From NCBI GenBank assembly GCA_963738135.1, contig CAVTVK010000007.1, positions 124,001 to 188,000 on the forward strand: a stretch of 64,000 bases of DNA. Reading direction: 5' to 3'. The position numbers and the translations under genes are program-made. The notes beneath the pieces are model-generated. The model was not told the DNA's origin. It worked only from the letters and a program-made list of their open reading frames with translations, and ran no database searches. Within the stretch, counting starts at the first letter, position 1. Each line of letters starts with the position of its first letter. This DNA comes from Bog-473 sp963738135. GTDB taxonomy: Bacteria; Actinomycetota; Acidimicrobiia; Acidimicrobiales; RAAP-2. Shown here one piece after another: positions 9,559-19,213 of this stretch.

Positions 9559-10448
9559 AGGTCCGCATCGGCATCAGCGCGGGCGGCGAGAGCCTCGGTC
9601 CCGACGCCATGGTCGCATTGGCCCAAGGCATGACCGGGTGCGGATTCGACTCGTTGTGGTTACCCGAAGTGCTGACGCGTCCCGGGCCCGACCCGCTGGT
9701 CGGCCTGGCCTGGGTCTCGGGCGCCTGCCCCGGGCTGAAGATCGGGACGACCATGTTGCTGCCGGGCCGCAACCTCGTGTGGCTGGCCAAGGCGGTGGCG
9801 ACGCTGGACGTGTTGTCGGGCGGCCGTTTCCTGCTGACCTTCGTGCCGGGTCTGGGTGTCGGCGGCGAGCGCAGTGCCATCGGGATTCCGAGCGCGGCGC
9901 GCGCCGAGCAGATGGAGGACGCCTTGCCGGTGCTGCGACGGTTGTGGGCCGGCGAGGTGGTCAGCCACGAGGGGCCGGCGGGCGCCTTTGCCGACGTCTC
10001 GGTCTCCCCGCTGCCGGCCCAGGATCCGTTCGATGTCTGGCTGGGCGGCAACGTGCCCGCCGCGCTCGACCGTTGCGGGCGCCTGGCCGACGGGTGGATC
10101 CCGGCCTTTTGCACACCGGCCGACGCCGCGGCGGGCAAGGCGGAGATCGACCGCGTGGCGGCGGGGCACGGACGCGCCATCAGCCCGGAGCATTTCGGGG
10201 TCAGCCTGGCCTACGCGCCGGACGGGACCGACCTCGGCGCGCTGGCGTCGTCGCCTCTGGCCCGGCGCGCCCGGGGCCGCCCGCTGGAAGAGATCATCCC
10301 GGTCGGGCGCGGTGGCTTGCGAACGATGCTCGAACAGTTCTTGGAGGTCGGGTTCTCCAAGTTCATCGTGCGCCCGATGGCGCCGCCGGAGGAGTGGCAG
10401 TCCGAGCTGGAGCAGTTGGCCGACGCGGTGGGCGATCTGCAGACGTGA
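9555..10448 (+). CDS. Luciferase-like F420-type oxidoreductase
   Basis: This is 297 residues with luciferase-fold motifs: FDSLWLPEVL, LSGGRFLLTFVPG and a WLGGN strand followed by ADGWIP. Its GTG overlaps the threonine aldolase stop. It is a second, distinct member of the same superfamily as the gene at 7014-7985. Use of F420 is inferred from the family and lineage; the substrate is unknown. Confidence 0.85.
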   Translation: MKVRIGISAGGESLGPDAMVALAQGMTGCGFDSLWLPEVLTRPGPDPLVGLAWVSGACPGLKIGTTMLLPGRNLVWLAKAVATLDVLSGGRFLLTFVPGLGVGGERSAIGIPSAARAEQMEDALPVLRRLWAGEVVSHEGPAGAFADVSVSPLPAQDPFDVWLGGNVPAALDRCGRLADGWIPAFCTPADAAAGKAEIDRVAAGHGRAISPEHFGVSLAYAPDGTDLGALASSPLARRARGRPLEEIIPVGRGGLRTMLEQFLEVGFSKFIVRPMAPPEEWQSELEQLADAVGDLQT

Positions 10449-10483
10449 CCGGGGAGGCAGGAGGCAACCCCTACGCTGCCAGC

Positions 10484-11305
10484 ATGCCCGAGCGCCCCCT
10501 CACCCTCATGGCAGTCCACGCCCACCCGGACGACGAAGCGATCGGGACGGGCGGCATCCTCGCCCGCTACAGCGACGAAGGTGTGCAGACCGTGCTCGTC
10601 ACCTGCACCAACGGCGAGCTGGGGGACGCCCCCGGTGGCATCAAGCCGGGTGAGCCGGGACACGACGAGTCAGTGGTGGTGCCGCTGCGCCGCAAAGAGC
10701 TCGAGGCGAGTTGCGACGTGCTCGGTGTGGCCCACCTCGAACTGCTGGGCTATCACGACTCGGGGATGGAGGGCTGGCCGCAGAACGACGCACCCGACAG
10801 CTTCTGGCGGACGCCGGTGGCTGCTGCGGCCGGTCGCCTGGCCGCGTTGTTCCGCGTCTACGAGCCTCAGGTCATCGTGACGTACGACGAGAACGGCTTC
10901 TACGGGCATCCCGATCACATTCAGGCCAACCGGGTGACCCACGCGGCCATAGCGGAGTACGGGAAGCCGGTGAAGCTGTACTACACGGCCGTGGCCCGTT
11001 CGCTGCTGCGGGGCTTCGGTGACGTGTTGGCCGAGGCGGGTATCGAGCGTCCCGCCGAAGTGGAGGAGAACCCCGACTTCGGGACGCCTGACGAGTTGAT
11101 CACGACCACGGTCGATTGCAGCGCCGTCGCCGGGCGCAAGTACGCCTCGCTGGGGGCACACGCCAGCCAGAGCGACAACATCTTCTTCCTTCAGATGGGG
11201 GAGGAGCTCTTCTCCTCCATCATGGGATCGGAGAGCTTCGTACGGGTGCAGGACTCGACAGGGGCGCCGGTGCCCGAGGACGACCTGTTCGCCGGGCTCC
11301 GCTGA
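10484..11305 (+). CDS. PIG-L/LmbE-family N-deacetylase (Mca/MshB-like)
   Basis: This is 273 residues from the ATG at 10484; the open frame extends far upstream but overlaps the oxidoreductase gene there. The zinc site is visible as AHPDDE (residues 13-18) and a later GHPDH. The family removes acetyl groups from N-acetylglucosamine derivatives or cleaves mycothiol conjugates. The opening LMAVHAHPDDE and the length fit a mycothiol-conjugate amidase or its relatives, but I cannot separate Mca from MshB or other PIG-L enzymes by eye. It lies 35 bp after the preceding gene on the same strand. Confidence 0.82.
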   Translation: MPERPLTLMAVHAHPDDEAIGTGGILARYSDEGVQTVLVTCTNGELGDAPGGIKPGEPGHDESVVVPLRRKELEASCDVLGVAHLELLGYHDSGMEGWPQNDAPDSFWRTPVAAAAGRLAALFRVYEPQVIVTYDENGFYGHPDHIQANRVTHAAIAEYGKPVKLYYTAVARSLLRGFGDVLAEAGIERPAEVEENPDFGTPDELITTTVDCSAVAGRKYASLGAHASQSDNIFFLQMGEELFSSIMGSESFVRVQDSTGAPVPEDDLFAGLR

Positions 11306-11374
11306 GGAGATCCCGAGCCGGGCGCCTGCGCCCCACCGGGAGAAGGGAACGCAGGGCCCGGACCGGAGTGGTCC

Positions 11375-11905
11375 CTACGTCGCGGTACCGGCCGGGGTAG
11401 AGCCGGCGCGAGCGCGGGGAACCGATCCGACGAGGCACAGCGCGGCAGCGGCGACGAGCGCCACCACGGCGAGAACCTCGATTGTGAACGCCTGCTTGGC
11501 GAAGGGGGCCAACCACGAGTCCTTGAAGCCGAACAGCCCGACCGCCACGGAGAGCAGGAAGCCGGCGATGGTGGTCAGGGCGAACCCGAAGCCGATCACG
11601 GCGGCCCACAGACGGCGGACGGCCACGACGCCGACGCCGATCACCAGGCCGGCGATCGACTGCAGCAAGAAGAGGGGGCCGATGGTTGCGATGGTGCGGT
11701 AGCCGTCCGTCTCGTTCCACAGGTGGAAGTGGATGTAGGCCGACCAGACCAGGAGGGCCCCACCCACGACGAAGGCGATGGTGGCGGCCAGGTCGAGCGG
11801 CCTCCGGGAGCGGCCGGGGCCGGTCACCAGCAGGGCCAGGAGCTTTCGCACACCAGGCTTCCGGAGCGGCGCCTGGTTCCGGATGTTGGGGCTGGTGGTG
11901 GCCAT
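11375..11905 (-). CDS. Small integral membrane protein, four helices
   Basis: This is 176 residues from the ATG at 11905. After a basic cytoplasmic N-terminus come four hydrophobic segments (about residues 35-55, 70-90, 95-120 and 130-155). The loop YIHFHLWNETDGYR between helices 1 and 2 is rich in His and aromatic residues. I do not recognise a named family. It is divergent from the sigma-factor gene. Confidence 0.72.
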   Translation of the reverse strand: MATTSPNIRNQAPLRKPGVRKLLALLVTGPGRSRRPLDLAATIAFVVGGALLVWSAYIHFHLWNETDGYRTIATIGPLFLLQSIAGLVIGVGVVAVRRLWAAVIGFGFALTTIAGFLLSVAVGLFGFKDSWLAPFAKQAFTIEVLAVVALVAAAALCLVGSVPRARAGSTPAGTAT

Positions 11906-12002
11906 CGATGGTGATACGGGCCAGGACCGGTCCGGGATTGATCGATCGGAGTGAATCCCCAGTGTGGGCCCGGCCGTAGACCTGTGGATGAGAGAATCAC
12001 CT

Positions 12003-12578
12003 ATGGCCGAGGGCGAGCTGTCCGACGAGGCCCTCCTGGCCGGCATGGCAGTGGGGGACCAGTCCGCTGCGGTCACCTTCACGCGGCGCTACCAGCGGCG
12101 GGTGTTCGGTCTGGCCTATTCCATGACCAGCGACGCCGGGTTGGCCGAGGACGTGGCCCAGGAGGCCATGCTCCGGGTCTGGCGTCACGCGCCCGTGTTC
12201 GACCCGAGGCGGGGTTCGGTCACCGCCTGGGTCCTGACGATCACCCGCAATCTGGCCATTGACGCCCTCCGCCTCCGGCGGGCCGTGCCGACGGACCCGG
12301 ACGACTTCGCCGCCACGGCGATGACCAGTGCCGAGCACAATCCCGAGGACGCCGTGCGCCGGGGCGACGTCCGCCAGACCGTCCGGACCGCGCTGCAGGT
12401 CCTGCCCGAAGAGCAGCGCCGGGCCGTGGTGCTGGCGGCCGTCTACGGCAGGACGGCGCTCGAGATCAGCGAGTCCGAGGGGATCCCGCTCGGCACGGCG
12501 AAGACGCGTATCAGGACGGGGTTGATCCGGCTGCGGGCGGCAGTCGAGAAGGCGGAGGGGGCGCGCGATGAGCGATGA
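12003..12578 (+). CDS. ECF RNA polymerase sigma factor (SigK/RpoE-like)
   Basis: This is about 191 residues. Region 2 is visible as FTRRYQRRVFGLAYS with a helix AEDVAQEAMLRVWRHA, and region 4 as LPEEQRRAVVLAAVYGRTALEISESEG followed by the recognition helix. ATG 12003 is preferred because a GAGAG element precedes it; ATG 11988 and a GTG at 11964 are in frame. It overlaps the anti-sigma gene by 11 bp, the usual layout for a sigma/anti-sigma pair. Confidence 0.9.
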   Translation: MAEGELSDEALLAGMAVGDQSAAVTFTRRYQRRVFGLAYSMTSDAGLAEDVAQEAMLRVWRHAPVFDPRRGSVTAWVLTITRNLAIDALRLRRAVPTDPDDFAATAMTSAEHNPEDAVRRGDVRQTVRTALQVLPEEQRRAVVLAAVYGRTALEISESEGIPLGTAKTRIRTGLIRLRAAVEKAEGARDER

Positions 12579-13251
12579 CCTGAGAGAGCGAGGGTGCGAG
12601 CAGTACGAGAACGAGCTGGCGGAGCTCGCGCTCGGCGTCCTGACGGGGCGCGAGCGGGCGCGGGTGCTGTCGCACGTCGAGTCCTGCCCGCGCTGCGCCG
12701 AGGAGCTGGAGGTCCTGTCCCGGACGGCCGACTCGGTGGTGATGGCGGCCCCGGAGATGGAGCCGCCGTTGGGATTCGAGGTGCGTCTCTTCGACCGCAT
12801 GGGCGTGACCGACGTGCGACCGCGGCGCCGGCGCCTACGCCCGTCGCGCTGGGTGCCGTCCGTGGTGGGCGTGGCCGCCGCGGCGCTTGCGCTCGGCCTG
12901 GGCCTGAGCCTGACGTCGTCCCCGACACCGAACGTGACCGCGCAGTCGCAGGGGTCGCGCCATATGGTGACGGCTGACCTGGTGGCGAACGACAAGACGG
13001 TCGGGCATGTCGTGACCGTGGGTGGCGACAGGCCGTGGATGTCGATGACGCTCGATGACTCGGCGGCGCACGGGACCGTGGACTGCGTCGTCGTCACCGA
13101 CGACGGGATGCGGCACACGGTCGGGACCTTCCACGCGCACGAGGGCTACGGGGCCTGGATGGCTCCGCTCCACGTCGACCCGGCCCACGTGCGCACCGCC
13201 GAGGTGGTCACGCCCAGCGGGACGGTGATCGCCACCGCCACGCTGGGCTGA
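12568..13251 (+). CDS. Zinc-finger anti-sigma factor (RskA-like)
   Basis: This is 227 residues. The N-terminal zinc-binding anti-sigma domain shows HVESCPRC (HxxxCxxC, about residues 35-42). One membrane helix follows (about residues 94-115, VPSVVGVAAAALALGLGLSL), then an extracytoplasmic C-terminal beta domain. It should hold the sigma factor at the membrane until an outside signal releases it. The gene overlaps the sigma gene by 11 bp. The signal is unknown. Confidence 0.9.
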   Translation: MSDDLRERGCEQYENELAELALGVLTGRERARVLSHVESCPRCAEELEVLSRTADSVVMAAPEMEPPLGFEVRLFDRMGVTDVRPRRRRLRPSRWVPSVVGVAAAALALGLGLSLTSSPTPNVTAQSQGSRHMVTADLVANDKTVGHVVTVGGDRPWMSMTLDDSAAHGTVDCVVVTDDGMRHTVGTFHAHEGYGAWMAPLHVDPAHVRTAEVVTPSGTVIATATLG

Positions 13252-13258
13252 AGACCGC

Positions 13259-14702
<1,444 letters not shown>

Positions 14703-14810
14703 TGACAGCTCCTTCGGGTCTGTAATTGCGCGCACGAGCGCGCAAATGGCGGTGGGCCGGACGGCGGAGGCGCAACGCACGTGCTCCGACCTCTGTCGGA
14801 GGCCGCGTAC
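14703..14810 (-). promoter_or_regulatory. ahcY 5' leader with two strong hairpins
   Basis: Upstream of ahcY (read on the minus strand) are a 7-bp hairpin, CTCCGAC/GTCGGAG (14784-14801), and an 8-bp hairpin, TTGCGCGC/GCGCGCAA with a 4-base loop (14726-14745). The second ends 24 bases before the start codon, just before the ribosome site. I could not match it to the SAH riboswitch consensus I remember. Regulation of ahcY by this leader is an inference. Confidence 0.4.
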
Positions 14811-15560
14811 CCGATTGGAATGATAGGGCGTCCAGAGAGTGGGGGGAGACCATCGTTCCGGCCGGAGACTGGCGCGTCGCTCCGGGCCAGCTTGATAGCC
14901 CTCCCGGGCGGTGGCAGACAACGTCCGGTCGGATGGGGGCACGCCCGGCGAGAGCTGGTCGTTCGTTTGAGTTGTCGTTGCGGGCGCGGCCGGGGGACTC
15001 CGAGACCGAGCCAGCGAGAACCCACCGGCCCGTTGAGCACAGCGCGGTCTCATGCGCTCGGTTTCCCGTGATCGATGGGGGCCGCCGCGGCACCCGCGGG
15101 CGACGGATCCGGTCACTCCGGGCGGCATCAGTGCACTTACATCGTGCACAACGAGCAAATCTGGCGTTTCTTGCGAGCTTGACTTCTCGACGTGGGCCGG
15201 AGCCCTTTCGCCGCACCGAGGAGGTGTCGTGACGATCGGGTTCGCCATCGAAGGGTGCCACCCAGTGCTCCCGGACCAGCCTTCGACGTGTTCGCAGCGA
15301 CGTCGAGGTTCGGTTGGGACACGGCGCGCGACGTGACTCGCTGCCGGCTCCTGTGACCCAACTGTGGTGTACCCCTGCGCTCCCTTCGAGGCGATTGGCG
15401 GGCAGCATGGAGTTATGAGGTGGGTGCGAGGCCAGGCCGCGCTGGAGATCGTCTGCTGGAGGGTTTCTTTGATAGAAGACTATGGTCGCGGAGTGGTCGG
15501 AGGCCCTGGGGACGGAGTGGGGGAACCTGCCTCGCCGAGCGGCGCACCGCGTTCGTAGCG
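14811..15560. other. Gene-free 750 bp marking the left edge of the surface island
   Basis: I see no convincing protein in any frame: the open frames here are short, overlapping and lack family signatures. Base composition drops toward that of the island across this stretch. It must contain the ahcY promoter and that of the AT3-SGNH gene starting at 15561, but I cannot point to clear boxes. Confidence 0.5.
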
Positions 15561-17648
15561 ATGGCGGTCACCATAGAGCCATCCCCGGTGACGGGTGACG
15601 AGGCGGGCACTCCACCGGGAGATCGGAGTTTTCGTCCCGACGTCCAAGGGATGCGAGCCATCGCCATCTTCTTGGCGCTCGTCTATCACGCTGGAATCGC
15701 TCCCTTCAGTGGCGGTTACGTCGGTATTGAAGTCTTCTTCGTGATTTCCGGATTCGTGATCACGGGGTTGCTGCTGCGGGAGCACGCCTCATCTGGACAC
15801 ACATCACTTCGCAACTTCTATGGGCGACGAGCACGTCGCATCATCCCGATGGCGACCCTCGTGGTGATCGTGACCGTCATTGCGACCTACCATTCACTTG
15901 GCACGGTGGTCGGCCATGAGACCGCGACGGATGGCGAGTGGGCCGCTCTCTTTCTCGGCAACGTCCACTATGCGGCGACGGACACCAACTACCTACTCTC
16001 GCAGGCTCCTCCTTCGCCGCTCTTGAACTATTGGTCCCTCGGAGTCGAGGAACAGTTCTACATCGTCTATCCGGTGGCCTTCTTGTTGATGGGTTGGTGG
16101 GCCCGGCGGGGATCCTTCCGGCTACGACTGACCGTCTTTCTCGTTGCCGTCATCATCGCCTCCTACTCGTACTCCATCGTGTTCACCGCGTCGAACGCAC
16201 AGAGCGCGTACTTCTCGCTCTTGGTTCGTTCCTGGGAGTTGGCTCTCGGTGGTCTGATCGCGCTCTACGGCCGTGAGCTGCAACGCGTACCCCAAGCCTG
16301 GGCAGTAATCGCCTCCTGGGTCGGACTCGCAGTCATATTGGTCGCCAGCGTCACGCTCACCCCCGCGAGCGACTACCCCGGAGCGCTCGTCGCAATTCCA
16401 ACCCTGGCGGCGGGACTCGTGATCGCTGGAGGTGCGCCCGCCCCCGCCTGGGGAGTCGAACGTCTCCTCCGGCGACAACCATTTCCCTTCCTCGCTCTCA
16501 TTTCGTTCTCGCTGTACCTGTGGCACTGGCCGATACTCGAGATCGCAGCGCAGAGCCGTGGGGTGTCCACGCTGCCGGTCTGGGACAACGTCGTGCTTCT
16601 GCTGGGGGCGGTGCTGCTGGCGACGTTGACCTACCGTTTCATTGAGAACCCAGTGCGTCACGCCAGATTCATGATTCGGCGAAAGTGGACCAGCCTGCTC
16701 ATGGGCCTGTGCCTCATCATTGCCACACTCGCCGTGACCACGTACGAGCAACATCGCCCGACCGTGAATCTGGGGTCCCTCGCGGATGCGACCTCCGGTT
16801 CTGATTGCCGCTCGCCTTCGCCGAACGGTGTGGCTCAAGTGCGTTCGACATATGCCCCAAGCCCTTCCGCGGAAGTTGGAAAGACGGAGCTGAAGTCGGT
16901 TGTCGTGGTCGGAGACTCGACGGCGTGCTCTCTTCTCGTCGGACTCCAAGCGGTTGGGCCTTCCTATGGCATGCAGTTCGAGAATGGTGCGGTGATCGGG
17001 TGCGGCATCGTCAGCAGCGTCATCGCCCCTTACAATCTCTATGGGCGCAACATCGTCGCGTACACGTCAATGTGTCAGGGTCAAGCCAATCGAGCCGAGT
17101 CCACGGCGATAGACCGCTACCACCCGAGTCTCATCCTGTGGGGAAGCACGGACGAGCGAAGTTCCATCGTGGTCAGCACGGCGCACGGGACGAAGGTCCT
17201 CACCTCGGGATCTTCGGAGTGGAAAGCTGTGATGCTGCACCGGATTGACTCCCGCGTCAACAAATTTCTTTCCACCGGGGCCAGGGTCATCCTCACGTTG
17301 GCGCCACCCTCTGTGCATACTATCGGCAGCACGGCGTCGCAGTTGCTCGTGCCTGCGGCGCATTCGCCCGGCCAAATCGATGTTGACGACGAGGCATATG
17401 TACAGGAGAACAACCTGCTCAAACAGGTGGCGGCGCGGCACCCGGGCAAGGTCGCCGTGATCAACCTTGCGCCCCGGGTGTGCCCGCTGGGTCCGCCGTG
17501 TCAGTACGTGGTCCCTGCTTTCAACCCGAAGCCTACTTCTCCGACGCAGGCGGTCCGGATCGATGGCACCCACTATTCAACGAACGGATCAGGCTGGGTT
17601 GCGCGGTGGTTGGTTCCCCGGATCGCAGAGGCGACCAAGAGCTTCTGA
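15561..17648 (+). CDS. AT3-SGNH O-acyltransferase (OafA/OatA type), copy 1, intact
   Basis: This is 695 residues. The N-terminal acyltransferase-3 domain begins FRPDVQGMRAIAI and carries the catalytic-type YHAG and FFVISGFVITG, the YGRRARRIIP cluster, WSLGVEEQFYIVYP and SLYLWHWP, with about ten helices to residue ~390. After a linker comes an extracytoplasmic SGNH esterase domain with the GDSTACS nucleophile block, GCGIVS and a late DGTHYS (Asp-x-x-His pair). Such proteins move acyl groups from inside to outside and attach them to cell-wall or surface glycans. Start ATG 15561 is chosen because the longer open frame has no AT3 homology. A 13-bp hairpin terminator follows. It is the only one of the three AT3-SGNH copies without frameshifts. 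Confidence 0.92.
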   Translation: MAVTIEPSPVTGDEAGTPPGDRSFRPDVQGMRAIAIFLALVYHAGIAPFSGGYVGIEVFFVISGFVITGLLLREHASSGHTSLRNFYGRRARRIIPMATLVVIVTVIATYHSLGTVVGHETATDGEWAALFLGNVHYAATDTNYLLSQAPPSPLLNYWSLGVEEQFYIVYPVAFLLMGWWARRGSFRLRLTVFLVAVIIASYSYSIVFTASNAQSAYFSLLVRSWELALGGLIALYGRELQRVPQAWAVIASWVGLAVILVASVTLTPASDYPGALVAIPTLAAGLVIAGGAPAPAWGVERLLRRQPFPFLALISFSLYLWHWPILEIAAQSRGVSTLPVWDNVVLLLGAVLLATLTYRFIENPVRHARFMIRRKWTSLLMGLCLIIATLAVTTYEQHRPTVNLGSLADATSGSDCRSPSPNGVAQVRSTYAPSPSAEVGKTELKSVVVVGDSTACSLLVGLQAVGPSYGMQFENGAVIGCGIVSSVIAPYNLYGRNIVAYTSMCQGQANRAESTAIDRYHPSLILWGSTDERSSIVVSTAHGTKVLTSGSSEWKAVMLHRIDSRVNKFLSTGARVILTLAPPSVHTIGSTASQLLVPAAHSPGQIDVDDEAYVQENNLLKQVAARHPGKVAVINLAPRVCPLGPPCQYVVPAFNPKPTSPTQAVRIDGTHYSTNGSGWVARWLVPRIAEATKSF

Positions 17649-17679
17649 GGCTCTACTAGGGTTTCGGAGTCAGAGGATT

Positions 17680-17714
17680 CATCAACCTCTCGCCACGAGG
17701 ACGAGAGGTTGATG
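17680..17714 (+). terminator. Perfect 13-bp hairpin after AT3-SGNH copy 1
   Basis: CATCAACCTCTCG (17680-17692) pairs perfectly with CGAGAGGTTGATG (17702-17714) around a 9-base loop, 32 bp after the stop codon. No T-run follows, so it fits a hairpin-only actinobacterial terminator or an mRNA-stabilising structure. Confidence 0.7.
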
Positions 17715-17884
17715 GTGCCGTAGCAATGGTCTGGACCGAAGGGCCACCTCGTCCTGGCCAGCCTTTGCCCAAGAGAAGCCACGCCGGCCTGCATGCCGCC
17801 TTCGGGAGCCGAGGGATGCCAGGGTCAGGGAGCCTCCAACTGGCAATGACCTCGAAACCACCACGGCAATGGCATGATGGGGGG

Positions 17885-18858
17885 GTGGACGGGGACACCT
17901 TCTACGACATCTTGGGGGTGGCGCCTGGACGCGTCCCGCGACGAGATCAGAGCGAAGTACCGCAAGCTGATCCAACGCATCCATCCGGACCTGGACGGAC
18001 CGGTCGCGCTCTTCCGCCAGGTCCAAGAAGCGTACGAGGTGGTCTCCAATCCTGTGCGTCGTGCCGCCTACGACCTGTCGCTCCGTTTGAGGAGACAGGA
18101 GGAGCGGCGAGAGGGGCCCTCGTGCCGCTCTCCGGCGCCGCCCAGCCAACCATCCCCGGGGATGGGCTCAGCGCAATCCGGAGCCGCCGGTCCTGCTGGC
18201 ACGCCCTCCCCAAGTCGGGCGAATCGGGTCACGAGGAAGGACCGCATGCGTTCCTTTGTGCACCAGTACCCCGCCCGGGTCGTGGCAATGGCCGGAGCAA
18301 CTCTTCTCGCGCTCGGTGCACTGCTCGGCTCGTACGGCCTCGGTGTCTTTGCGCTCGGGATCCTCGGGTTGGTCCTGGCCTCGGTCGCTGGCCTCGGTGC
18401 CCGTGGCGACAGGGTTTGCCTGGCGTACCAGCGGTCAGGTATGGCCGCGGTTGACGGGATGACCAGCAGGCAGTTCAGTGCTCTCCTCGAGCGCTACTTC
18501 GTCACGAAAGGATGCCGGGTCTCCCGTCGCGACAGGGGCGGCCCGCGCCGGTGACCTTCTGGTGTCGGACGCAGAGGGGCGTACGATCGTCCAGGCAAAG
18601 CGGTGGACGGGAATGGTCCGGAACGACGCGGTGCACCGGGCGGTCGTCGCTCGGGCTAAATACGGCGTCCCGCGTGTCCTGGTCGTGACGTCCTCGAACT
18701 ATTCGCAAGAGGCCGTCATGGCAGCACATTCGAATGGCGTCATCTTGTGGAACCGGGCGGCGCTCGCCGCCGAACTCAGAGTCTTTGACAACGCCTTCAT
18801 GCAATCGGGCGTGCAGACCTTCTCCGCAGAGCTGCAGGCGGGTGTCCGGGTCGTCTAG
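17885..18858 (+). CDS. DnaJ domain - membrane helices - Mrr-type nuclease domain fusion, two frameshifts
   Basis: Starting at GTG 17885, the sequence opens with a J domain: VDGDTFYDILGVAP, then in the next frame DASRDEIRAKYRKLIQRIHPDL with the HPD motif. The join needs only one base removed near 17928. A Ser/Pro-rich linker and two adjacent hydrophobic helices follow (18270-18400). Then comes MTSRQFSALLERYF and, after a second frame change near 18540, GDLLVSDAEGRTIVQAKRW, the Mrr_cat/restriction-endonuclease fold with D and QxK catalytic residues. About 320 residues in total. Nuclease activity, the role of the J domain and membrane location are inferred from domains. It could be a defence or DNA-uptake restriction protein. 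The gene is tail-to-tail with the Ig-like reading frame. Confidence 0.7.
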
Positions 18859-19210
18859 GCATGTTGGCCCCGGTTTTCGTCGCCCTCTTGGCCGCGAGCG
18901 AGGAGAAGACGGGTAAGTTCGCGACCTTGACGGTGATGCCTTCGCCGGCCCGCTGGTCACCAGCGGCGTCGAAGGCCACGCCTCGGAGGACGTAGGTTCC
19001 GTTCGGAACGTCCGTGGTGGACCAGGAGGCAACCCAGAACCCCTTCTCAACCACCGCGGTGCCGATGTCTGTTCTTCAGGTCCTCACCTGTGACTTGAAA
19101 CTCGACCCTCGTCACGCCCACCTTGAATGAAGAGATTGCTCCGACCAGCCGCGTCCCTTTGAGCTTCGTGTCGTGTCTCGGTAGCACCACGGTGATGGTC
19201 GGGAGTGGGC
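18855..19210 (-). CDS. Bacterial Ig-like domain segment, in two frames
   Basis: On the minus strand the sequence reads PTITVVLPRHDTKLKGTRLV, followed by a strand pattern around VEFQVTGEDL. After a frame change near 19055 it continues with FWVASWSTTDVPNGTYVLRG and ITVKVAN. This is a typical bacterial Ig (Big_7-like) fold, about 110 residues. It lies directly after the stop of AT3-SGNH copy 2 in another frame. It is either a C-terminal adhesion/glycan-contact domain of that protein, cut off by an indel, or a separate small gene. No independent start with a ribosome site is evident, so I favour the former. Confidence 0.5.
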
Positions 19211-19213
19211 TGA

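Noticed and set aside
9500..10483. Plus-strand extension upstream of the PIG-L gene
   Set aside because: It is out of frame with the genuine oxidoreductase at 9555-10448, with low-complexity Arg/Gly composition.
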